Below, one piece after another: positions 7,544-19,500 of a DNA stretch of 33,158 nucleotides; the stretch's first letter is position 1, and each line of letters begins with the position of its first letter. Origin of the DNA: an uncultured Rhodoluna sp. Lineage in GTDB: Bacteria > Actinomycetota > Actinomycetes > Actinomycetales > Microbacteriaceae. A program made the position numbers and the translations under genes. The stretch lies in the NCBI GenBank assembly GCA_937898095.1, contig CALDKR010000196.1, positions 1 to 33,158 on the forward strand, read 5' to 3'. A model generated the notes under the pieces. That model worked only from the letters and a program-made list of their open reading frames with translations. It ran no database searches and was not told the DNA's origin.

Positions 7544-10500
7544 CTAAATTATGCCTGCGAGTTTTAGGGTCACGATGAACATTACGACGCCACCGATTCG
7601 ATAAATCCATGCGAAACCTGGGCGACGCAGCAATCTGACTTCACCGTCGTTTCCGTGACGACCAATCATTCCCAAGAGGCTGAGCGCGAGCATCGGGATC
7701 GGCAGCAGCGCGAATGACCAATAGACCAGGTCGGCAGTTGGGCCGAACCAAGAGTTGACCAGTTCGGTGGTGAGAGTGGCCACGATCAGGGTTAGTGCCA
7801 AGCCTGGAACGCCAGTTGGCATGATTCGCCAGATCCACGGGAAGTTCGGGAATCGCTCGGCGTAGAAACCAATAACTGTTGGCAAAACAAACAGAATGCT
7901 TCCGACTACCACTCGCCAGTCTTCACCCATCAGCGCCGCAGTCACAAAAACGAAGGTCGCTAGGCGAAGTGCCACCGATGTCCACTTTTGAATTGGCACG
8001 GTTTCAGCAACCACGGTTGGGTGCAGACGGTCTAGGCGTCGAGGCGCAACACGAGCAACAGCCTCTTCTGCAACCACACGGATGGCAACTGCAGCTGCCA
8101 CCGCCAGGGCGAAATCATTGACATGGTTTGCCACTGAAAGCGTCACTCCGGCTAGCGCAGGCAAAGTGCTGATCATTGCCGATGTTGACCAACCAGCGAT
8201 GAATGGCAGCACGGCAAGATCAATAATTCGCTCCCACCAATAGCTGTCTTCTTCGTCAGGAACGCGTCGGAATGCACGGAATGCATTTGCCAGCAGCGCC
8301 GGACCATAGCCAACGATTATGACTCCCAGCAGCATGCGAATGTCGTCAAGTCCGAGGATGTATCCGTGCATTGCGATTGAACCAAGCACAAAAATGGCAG
8401 TGCCGACAAGGCCGGCGAAGGTGTCAAAGATTCCCAAAATTGCGATCGCCAAGAAGAGCTGCCAGGCCGGTGGCGCAACGTGGTCGCCATTAATTGCCAA
8501 ACCTGCGATGGCTAGCGCCGCCGTTGCAAGGGTTGGCAAAAGCGAGAATCCACCTGCAATCGCGCGCAGATAAGCACCGTCGACCAGAATGCGTGAAAGC
8601 AACGGCGAGAACCTTGCCGATGTCACAATCGCTTTGATGCTTGGGCGGTCAAGCCAGTTCATAAAGCGGCGGCGCCAGATCTTCCAGCGGTCAGCGCGAC
8701 CGCGGCGGCGCAATTCGTATTCTTCGTGAGCAGCATCGACAGTTGCCAGCGAGCCGCCCTCACTCGAACCGCCAGAGCCAGAGCCTGAGCCTGAGCCACC
8801 GGCGCGTGCGCCTGCGCGACCAGCTCGAGCTGCACCCGCCGCCGCTGCTGCCGCTGCGGCTGCGGCTGCGGCCATAGCAGCCGCGATTGCTGCGGCTTTG
8901 CCAACGGTGTCGGCAAGCTTGGCTGCACCCTCAGGCGTGGCTAGCGGGTCAAACGGAACCGATGGGTCACTGTCATTGCCGGTTGCCCCGATGCTTGGAT
9001 CGGCAACTGGCTGACCAGGAGTAATTATTGGCCAGTTTGGCAATAGTGGACCAAGACCGCCATCGCCATCGCCACCACCCGGCTGCGGAGCCGCGGTTGG
9101 GTTATCGGTCGGCGATTCGCTTGATGACGGCGATGCACTTGGTGAGCCGGTCGGGGTTGCCGATGATCCGCCGTTCGGGCGACCGCCATTGTTTGAACCA
9201 TTGTTTGAACCTGAGCTAGAACTCTGGCTCGGGGTCGGGCGCACGGTTGGTCTGCGGGTCGGGGTTGGGCTAACCGTAGGGGTTGGGGTCACCGTTGGAG
9301 TTGGAGTTGGGGTGACAATCGGTGCGCCGCCACCAGATGAAGGCGCCGCAGCAGTGGTCAAAATTCCGACGGAAGGTTCTCCGGTGCCGATGGCGTTGGT
9401 AGCTGTGACCGAAATCGTATAGGTCTTGCCATAAGCCAGGTTGTTCAATGAACACTTGGCCGGAACAGCGCTAACGCAAAGTGAGGTGCCGTTGACATCA
9501 ACGTCATAGCGCGTGACAACCGAACCACCATCGAAGGTCGATGGGCCCCATGAAACGTTCATCTTTAGGCCGGTCAAAGTTGCGTTCAAGCGGGTCGGCG
9601 CACCAGGAGCAACCTTAGGTGTCTGAACCGCCGTGGTTGAGTTTCCGGTTGAGTCAGTTGACGCTGTTGTGGTTACGGTCACAACCTTGAAGACGTATGC
9701 CGGGGTGGCAACTGGCGTCGGTGTAGGAGTCGGCGTGGTGACCGGGGCGGTGACTGCCGCAGCACTGAAGCGGATAGAAGCACGACCGAATCGACCAACT
9801 GTTGAATCGACAGATGCGCTGCTAAACGAGGCAGTCGAAGCGGTCGGACTTGCAGTTGCGGTGCTGGTTGCGGTCGGAGTCGGCGCAACTGGCAAATCAG
9901 CAGAATCAATAGTCACTTCACGAACACCGAAAGAGCTGACGGTGCCGATGCTTTGGGTGCTGAATGAGGTGGCCGACTTCAACTTTGCATAGATGTCATA
10001 GCTGATGAATTCACCGTCAATTGCCTCAGGCGCAATCCAAGAAAGCGTGAATCCACCGGCATTGTCAGGCTGAGCGATCAGATTAGTCACGGCCATCAAG
10101 CTTGGTGATGGAGTGAAAACCGGAGAGGCCGGTGAAGGCAAGCCGGTGCCGACACTGTTGATTGCCGAAACGGTCAGGGTGTATTCCACACCGTTTACTA
10201 GCCCGTAGATTCCGCAGCTTTGATAGCCGGTCGAGTTTTGTGGCTGGTCGCAAGCGGTTGAACGAACCACGCCAGCTGAGATGTCGCTGACCGGAGTCGC
10301 GACTAGCTCATAGGCAGTGATTGGCGAACCACCGTTGTAGGTCGGAACAGTAAAGGTTGCGGTCACGGCGCGGTTAGCCGTTGAGATCGAAGTGATCATC
10401 GGTGAACCTGGAAGATCGGCAACAACGCGGAACTGGCGCAAGACCGGAGTTGCCGGCAAGTAAACAGTCTGGTTGGTTCCAGGGACAACGGTGGTGCCGG

Positions 10501-13500
10501 CCTGAGTTGCCTCAATCTCACAGACACCAGCGTCAAGCAGGGTCACCAAACCGGTGGTTGCGTCAACCGCACAGACGCCTGCACCCGAGGCAGCACCTAG
10601 CGAAATTGCAACTGGCAATCCTGAGTTGGAAATTGGAGCGACGATTGGGCTGGCATCGCTGATGAAGACATCGGCGAGCGGCTCAAACATGATGGTCTGG
10701 TTTAGCGAGCCAACGGTGATGCTCTGGCGAGCAGGTGTTGCCGGGAAGTAGTCACTGTTTCCAGCCTGCGCAGCCTCAACAACACAGACGCCATCATCCA
10801 GGAATTTCACAGTGTCACCAGTGATCTCACAAATGCCTGCAGAGGCAGTGGTCACTGAATAGCTAACCGGCAATCCACTCGACGCAACTGCGACAACTTT
10901 GTATACCGAAGGAACGGTTGCGGTCGACTTGATTGGATACATCGGAATTGTCGAGGTGATGTCGACGCGCTGAATGTTCTTGGCGATGGTGATTGTGCCT
11001 TGAGCGCTCAACGGTGCAGTCAAGCTTGAGCCCTGAACCGGCGAAGCCTTGTAGTTGCGAGATGCGGCCTTTGAAACGCTGATGTCACAATCGCCGGCGC
11101 CGAGTGCCGTGATCACATTTGTAGATGTGTCTAGCGAACAGATTGTGCCCTCGCCGTTGATGATGCTGTAGGTCACGGCGCCATCACCTGAACCGCCAGC
11201 GCTGTGTAGGGCAGTCGTCTCGCCAATGTGCATGTTGCGAAGTGCAACTAACTCAATCGGAGCCATCGCAGTCTTGACCGTGGTGATGGTCTGCGATGAC
11301 GAGGTCGGCAAGAAGTTGTCGTTACCTGGGCGGGTCACAGTGACCACACAGTCGTCGCCAACCTGACCAGTGAAGACAGTAGAACCGGCAACCATACAGC
11401 CCTCGCCGCGAACCGAATAGGTCAAAGTTGTGATTGGCAAGTCTGCGATTCCAACTGCAGGCTGAGTGACGTCAAGAACCAGCTTCTTTGAGTATTCAGT
11501 CACAGAGGCGTTGTTGAAAATCAGCGGGCTCTGAGTTGCCTTAGCAATCGTGAAGCTCGTCGAGATGGTGTTCGACAAATAGTGACTATTGGTCGGAACA
11601 TACTTTTGAACCGTGCAGAGGCCGGCGCCAGTCACGGTGACCACACCTGAGGCTGAGTTCACGCGACATACGGCGTTTGAAACTGCAGGAATCGTTGAGT
11701 AGACCGGAACACCAGCACCGGTTTCAGTGAAGGTGCCGTTGCCCTGGCTTGCTGCGAGAGTGTCGGCCGCGGTTGCTGAATAGTCATCAGGGTTCTCGGC
11801 GGTGTTCACGCGTGGCTGAATGACGGCATCTTTGACATAGGTTGTGTCGTCATAGGCAAGCTCTAGGTCAGCAATCTTGGTCACGGTCACTCGAGTTTGC
11901 TGAGTGAAATTAACGTCGTTGCCGGCATCGAACTTGATTGTGTATTCAACACCAGGCTGGCCAACCATGCTTAGGCCACTGAAGGTGAAGACACCGGCAA
12001 CTGAGTTTGCCACCACGCTGCCGGTCATTGCACCAGCGGTGTGCGAGCTGCTCACTGGGTTGGCGTCAACAATCGATGCGGTCACTGCGCGTGGGTTGGT
12101 TTCGTTGTAAACCAAGTTCTCGAAGCGGTCGCGAAGTTCGAGCACCGGCTGCGTGGTCAAAACATCGCCAGACTTGGCAGTCACTGCACGCTGAACCAGC
12201 GTCACGTGGTCGGCCGCTGCCGGCACCAAAGTGATGGTGTTCGATTCGACAGTGGTGCGGTTAGAAATGCCCGAAAGCTCGCCGGTGAACACCAACTTGT
12301 AGGCACGTTGCGGCACACCAATTAGGTTCAGATCGGTGAAGCGAGCGACACCGTGAACCACAGTAATGACGTCAGTTGCATAGGCAGGGTTGGTGGAGTC
12401 GGTGATGGTTGCAGCGCCGGTTAGCGTGCCGTTGGCACCTTGCAGCGCGACTCTAAAGGTTGAGGTTTCGTCATTCTTGACAACGTTGCCATAGCGGTCC
12501 AGAACACGGATGACCGGCTGAGTGGTTAGGTTGTCGCCGGTGCGGTTTGCGACTGGCTGCGTCGAAATTTCAAACTCGAATGGATCATCGCTGGTGACCT
12601 GAATGGTTTGTGCGCTGTCGACCACAAGACTGTATTCGGAGTATCCCTGTTGGTTTGTAGTTGATGGCTGGGCTGGCACGACAGCGGTGAAGTGCAACTT
12701 ATAGAAGTCATCTGGAGAACCAAAGAATCGAATGTCGGTGAAACTGATCACACCGTCGTTAGCGCAAACCTGAGGCTCGCTCGACGAGCGCACGCCGGTT
12801 GAGGTAGCGAAATAGGCGTTGGTTATGCCGGTCGGAATTGATGCTGTCACGCAGATGTTGCCGGCGTTGTTCACGAGGTTGCCGTCGACATCGCGCACGT
12901 TAATCACCGGCTGAACCGCAAGGGCCTTGCCTGTCACGCCACCAAGAGGCTGAGTGACAACCTCGATGTGGTGGGCGGCTCCCGGGGCCACTCGGAACAA
13001 CGATGAAGTTGCAGAAAGAACGCTTGGTCCATTGAGCACATCGAAAACCAATGCATAGTCAACATTTGGCTTTGCATTGACCAGCAAGCCGATGAAGGTT
13101 GCGGTTCCGTTGCTGAATCGAACACTGGTCGATGCGCCTGAGGTCGCAAAAACGGTTCCGGCATCGGCGCCAGTTGAAGGCGTGATGCTGACGCCCACCT
13201 CGATTTCTGTGTGCGCGGTGACCGGGTTATCCCACTGGTCATAAACCTTGATTTGTGGTGCGGTGACCAGAACGTCGCCGGTGCGGTTTGCAACTGGCTG
13301 CTGCGAGACACGCAAGCGGTATGGGTCGCCGGCGAGGATCGCAAGGTTGCCCGACGGTGCAGTCTCAAGCGCGGTGCCGTCGAGCTTGAAAGTCAAGTTA
13401 TAGGTTTCATCAGTCTTTCCGGCAAGCGCAAGATCGCTGAAGTTTGCAACGCCGCTGGTCACTGTCAGCAACTGGGTGCCGCTCAAAGTGCCGTTTGCAC

Positions 13501-16500
13501 CGCCAGAAAGCACAGCGCTGATCTTGCTGGTGCTGTCACTGGTGACAACGTTATTGAAACGGTCGTGAATGGCGATGATTGGCGCGCGGCTTAGCAACTG
13601 GCCAGACTTCATGCCTGCTTGAGGCGCGGTCAGCACTTCTAGGTGATCGGCCGCAGCATGAGTCACGCGAATGATGCTTGAGTTGACAGCAGTGAAGCCA
13701 CTGATTTCAAACTTGATTCGATAGTCGCGACCCGGAACACCGACAACCTTGAGGCCAGTGAATTCGGCCTCACCCGACGCAGTGGTTGCCGAATTGGTCG
13801 ATGCGTCGACATATTCATTGGTCGCGCTTGCGACTGCAGAGCCGTCGGCGTTCACCAAAGTTGCGGTGACGGCAGAGTTGGCAAAACCGGTGACGGTGTT
13901 GCCGCTTGCGTCAAGCATTGCCACGTGAGGCATGGTGTTCAGAACATCACCGGTCATGCTGCCGCCGACTGGCTGAGTTGAAATTGAAATCGCGTTAGCC
14001 GTACCGTGTGCCAGCTGGATGGCCTGGGTTTCGGTTAGCACCTTTGGCACGAGGTTCGGGCCATTGGTAATAGTGGCGGTGTAGGTCAGGGTGTAGCTGC
14101 CGATTAGACCGTGGATGCCCAGATCGGTGATGGTCTTTGAGCCGCTGGTGGTGCTGGTTGAAGCACCGATGCCGAAGGTTGAGCCGCCGTTTGCGCTGGT
14201 GGCAGTGGTCACGATGCTTGCACTTTGGTTGGTGACCAGGTTGCCCATGAAGTCGGTGATTTCAAGAACCGGGGCCTGGTCAAAAGGCGCATCGGCGCGA
14301 GCGCCACTAGCCGGGGTCACGATGGTCAAGGTTGAGGCAACCGCTGGGCTGACCTTTAGCGGCACAACGGTCGAAGTGGCGTGACCAGAAACTGGCGAGG
14401 TAATCGCGGTGCCAACCTTGAAGACCAAGAAGTAGTCTTCGGCGGTTTTTCCGGTGAGCTTTAGGCCATCGAAGTCGACAACGCCGTTGGTGATCTGCTT
14501 GCGAATAACGCCTGAGATTGAGCCATTGGCTCCAGAGCTTGGGTCAAGCTCAGCCTCGACATAGTAGGTCGAGTCATCTAGGCGATAGCCGAATCGGTCA
14601 GTTAGTTCAAGCTGTGGCGAGGTTGCCAAAAGCTCTCCGTTGATGCCGCCGACTGGCTGACGGAGGTATGAAAGCGCGGCAGGGTCATTCGCTGTGAACG
14701 TGATGGTCTGTGAGTAGACCGGAGCACTGATGCCAGCAACGGTGAACTTGAGTCGATATGCAGCGCCCGGGAATCCCTTGACCTGAAGGTCAGTGAATCG
14801 TGCAACACCGTTGACCGCGGTCTTGGTCGGTGCGCTGGTGCGAACCGAATAGGTCGAGGTGAGCATTTCACCATCGGTGCGAGCTGCTGTTTGACCAACC
14901 GCCACGCCCTCAACGCTAGCCACAACATCGGTGCTGTTGTCGCTTAGAACCGGGTTGCCATCGGCATCGCGAAGCTGAATTGCAGGCTGAGTAACCAGCA
15001 AGTCACCGGTCTTGCCCGAGACAGGCTGGGTCGCAACGGCGAGCGCTGCTGGCAAACCAGCGGTTAGCTCGATGGCCTGATCGAAAGTCTTCTGGCCATA
15101 GTTGAGGCCGGCCGCCAAGGTGTAGCGCAAAGTATAGAAACCAGCTGCACCGCTGATGACTAGAGGGTCATCGCTTTGGGCGAGAGCATCGCGAACCGAG
15201 AAGCTGACCACGCCGTTGACGGCGTCACGAGTAACGTCACCGCTCAAAGTTGCTGCGGTCGCAAGGGCTGTGCCGTCTTGGGTGCGCAGCTCAACAGTGA
15301 TCTGACCATTTGAGGTGGTGACAACGTTGTTGGCGCCATCCATAATCTTGATAACCGGCAGAGTGCCAATTGCCATGCGTGAGCGAGCCTGGTCTGCAGC
15401 AACAGTCACATCAAGGTGGTCAGGCGCACCAGGCAACAATTCGAATGATGCTGGGTGTGCGCCGGTCAAAGTTGCGCCGTTCCAAGTTGCAGCGAACTGC
15501 AAGCGATAGGTTCCGGGAACACCAGAAAGCTTGAGTGCATTGAATGTCGCGATGCCGTTTGCTGCAGTCGCGCTTGCGCCGGTGACGGTCGCGGTGCCTG
15601 AGCTTAGCGAGGCAGTGACCACGGTTGAGCTGTCAGAGGTGGCCTGGTTGCCGAAGCGGTCAACCACCTTGAACTGAGGTGCTGGGCTCATCGCAGATTC
15701 GCTGTTTGCAGTTGTTGGCCAGGTTGCGGCAACCAACTCGATGGCAGCTGGGTCAGCGTGAGTCACGGTGATCACGGTGCTGTTTGTGACTGAACCGCCA
15801 CCGGCCAAAGTGAACTTCATCTTGTATGTGCCAGGCAGTGCGGTGAACGAAACTCCACTGGCAGTCACGACACCCGCTGACGCAGTGAAGCTATTCGCAA
15901 ATATGTAGGTTGGGTTGCCGCCACTGGTGGTGCTAACTAGGCTCACCGAAACCTGAGAGCTCGAGTCGTTTAGAACTTTGTTGCCGTAGGCATCGAAGAC
16001 TTCGACAGCAGGTGCCGGCGAGAAGACATCGCCGGTCTTGATGGTGCTCTGTGGGTCGGCACCAGACTTGACGTCAACGGTGGCAGGGTTTCCTGCGGTC
16101 AACACGATGGTCTGATCGATAGTCAACGCGGTTGAGTCATCAGTTGTAGTCGAGTAGGTAATGGTGTAGCTGGTTCCGCTGGCGTTTGCTGTTCCGAGCA
16201 GTCCCGCGTCTAGCGAGGCGCCTGAACCGAAGTTCGCAAAGTCGGCCTGACCGGTGGTTGCTGCCAAGTTGATGCTCTTGACCGGTGATGCGACGGTGCC
16301 GGACAGCCAGCTAATTGGGTCATTGTTGCCCACCGCTGCGGCTATTGATAGTGCTGCATCGTTGTGGCGAATGCCAGCATAGGTGAAGTTATCGGTCACG
16401 CGGTTGCCCTGTGCGTCGACCACGGTCAGCTTCGGCTGGGTGCCGAATTCAAGACCTGCACGAGCACTTTCAGCCGCAGCGGTTAGCGCCAATCGAGCTG

Positions 16501-19500
16501 CGATTCCGTGGCTCAGAGGCACATCTGCGGTGGTTGTCAAAGTGGTGTTGTCGATAGCGGCACCGATGTTGGTGGCGGTGAATGTGATGCCATAGCCACT
16601 CGCGCTAGCGGGACCAGTTAGCTTCAAGTTGGTGAAGGTCACGCGACCATCGGTTGCCGAAGAGGCGGTTGCTGTTGAGGTTAGGCTCAAGCCATTTAGC
16701 GGGCTGGTCAGCGTTGCAGCCAAAGTTGTGTTGGCGTCGGCAACCGGATAACCGAACTTGTCGACAATCTGAATAACTGGCTGGCCGGTCATAACCAAAC
16801 CGCTTCGAGCGCCTGACGGTTCGGTGACCCACTGCATAGATGCGGCTTCGCCCGGAGTGATTCTGAACGCAGCTGACTCGACCTTGGCCGAGGCGTTGTT
16901 TGCGTTTGCACCCGAGGTCAGAGTGAACAGCAACTTATAGCCGTTTGCTGGCGCACTGGTGAACTTGAGGTTTTCGAACTTAATCACACCGGCGAGCGCT
17001 GTTGCGGTCGCTGCTGCTGCGCGAACCGATCCGGTGGTTGAAACTAGAGCAACGCTTGCGGTTGACGAGCTGTCGATATCGACGAAGTTGTTCCACTCGT
17101 CATAGACCTTGACCGACGGTGCAAGATCAAAGACCGTGTCGACGGCAACGGTGGTTGGAGCCTGGTGGTTGCCCAACTTGAATGCCAAACCAGCCTTGAG
17201 CTCGATGGTTTGAGTAACTGGAGCTAGCCCAGTGACGGTGTATTTCAAGGTGTAAGTGCCAGCTGTTCCGGTTAGGCCGAGCTTCTTGTTCTCGCCATTT
17301 AGCTGATCAGCAAAACGAGCAACACCAGCGCTAGCAGCAGTGCCAGTGCGACCGGTTAGCAGCGCCGCAGATGCTGCGTTAGCACCGGTCAACTCAACGG
17401 TCACACCAGCGGTTGCATCGCTGCCGGTCTCGATCACGTTGTTTTGGCTGTCATAAATTGTGACCACTGGCTGAGTGTCGAACTCAAGACCCGCGCGAGC
17501 GCCAGCCGCATCAGTGGTCAGACCGATGTGGTGTGCAGCCCCGTGAGTCAGGGTTATGTCGGCGCTGTCTACATACGTGTTGTTAATCGCGATGCCGGTG
17601 GTGGCGTTGGTCGCCGTGAAGCGAAGCTTGTATGTGCCCTTCTTGGCCGAAATATTGACGTCATTGAAGGTGACCAGGGCGGTAGTGCTGTTGACCGACT
17701 TGGCGGTAGCAACTAGAACGTCGGTGCTCGCGGCATTCAGCAGCGAAACACTGACCGAGGTTGCTGTGCTGCCATAAACCGGATAACCGAAGCGGTCGAC
17801 AACACGCAGAACTGGCTGCTGCGCGAGGTCGATGCCGCTCTGAGCAGAACCAGGCTGAGTGACAAATTCAAGGTGATCTGCAGCGCCGTGAGTTAGCTCA
17901 AACACATTTGAGTCGAGCTCAGTGTCAGTGCCCGTCTTGCCGACCAACTTGAAGTGCAAGCTGTAGTCGGCGGCTGGCAACTCGCTGTAGCTGAGGTTGG
18001 TGAAGCGAATCACGCCGTTAGAGGCTGCGACCGGCGATGAGGTGGCAACGCTGGTGACTGAACCCGCCTTGTATAGCTTGACGGTTGCAGTTGAAACGTT
18101 GTCGTCGGTTACCTTGTTGTCGGATGCGTCGCGAACCTCAAGGTGTGGCATGGTCGAGAGCTGCTCGCCAACCACAATCGCGGTGTTGGCAGCCATCTGC
18201 TGAACAATGGCAATCTTGGCTGCAGCGCCCGGCGCAACATAGATGTCTTGATAGATGCTGCCGAGTGCGCCGAGCGGTGCGCCGACCGAATAGGTCACAC
18301 GATAGGTGCCCACCTTGGCACTTAGGCCTAGGCGGTTGGCGTTTAGCAAGCCAGAGTCAAAGTTGGCAACACCGGCGACAGCAGCCATCGAGCTTTGGCC
18401 GTTGGTGAATGTTGCAATTTCGGTGTTTGGCGAAACCGGCGCAACCGAAGCGGTGATGGTCGCGGTGCTGTCGACCACGTTGCCGTCGATGTCGAAAATC
18501 TTGATGACCGGCTGTGTGGTGAACTTTTGACCCGACTTGGCACCCTCGGCAATTGTTGTGGCAGCGATGTGATCTGCGGCACCCGCGGTTAGCTCAATCA
18601 AGTCGCTAAGCACGAAGGTTGCATTGACAGCCTTGCCGGCGTTTGCGGCAGTGAACTGCAGAACATAGTTTGCGACCTTGGCACGCAGAGTGAGCGAACT
18701 GAATCGCACTGAACCGCTGACCGCAGTTGCAGTCTTGTTGGTGAGCGAAGTCACTGCCCCGCCGGCTGTCTTGACCGATGCGGTGACTGTGGTTGCATCG
18801 TCGGCGGTCACCAGGTTGCCATAGGCATCGATGATTTCGATCGCCAATGCGCCGCCGGCAGATGTCTTGATCGCGGTGTTGTTTTGAACCGAAGCCCTTG
18901 GCTTGCCGTCGTTTGCACTGCTGGTTGAAGCCCAACGGATGCTAGCTGCGGCACCCGCAGTGATTTCGAACGCGCGCGACTGCTGGGTGGCGTCGGTGTG
19001 GTTTGAACCAACTAGCTTGAATTGCAGCTTGAAGCCGGTGGCCGGGGTCTTTAGATATTTGAGGCCAGCGAAAGTGACGTAACCGTTCGAGGCGGTGATT
19101 TGAGCGCCTGCGGTTTCGACAGTTGCATCTGGCAATACCAAAGCCACAGTGGCCTTTGAGCTGCTGTCGGTGTCGACTAGGTTGCCGGCTGAGTCGAGCA
19201 AGCGAACCTTTGGTGCAGTTGCGAAGACCTCATTGGTCATCACGGTGGTGTCGGGCTGCTGCTCGACTGCAATCTTCACTGCTGTTCCGGCAGTCAAAGT
19301 TACGGTTTCGAATGTTGAAATCTGAGTGCCGTTGAGGGTGTAGTTCAAACGGTATGTTCCGGCGGTGCCGGTGATGGTGACGTCGGTGAAGGTTGCGACA
19401 CCGCTGCTGGTGTTTGGCGATGTCGCGGTGGTCAAAGTTGCAGCGCTAGTTGCATTGCCTGAGGCGTCGGTCAGAGTTGCATCGATCGCGGTTGCGGTTA

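Noticed and set aside
7542..7610. Longer start for the calcium-loop gene (beginning MDLSNRWRR)
   Set aside because: It would overlap the giant gene's coding end and put a basic, non-hydrophobic segment before the signal peptide. The ATG at 7541 gives a normal signal peptide.
7544..8660. LPXTG or other sortase signal at the giant protein's end
   Set aside because: No LPXTG-like motif occurs. The end is a multi-helix membrane module rather than a single helix with a short basic tail.
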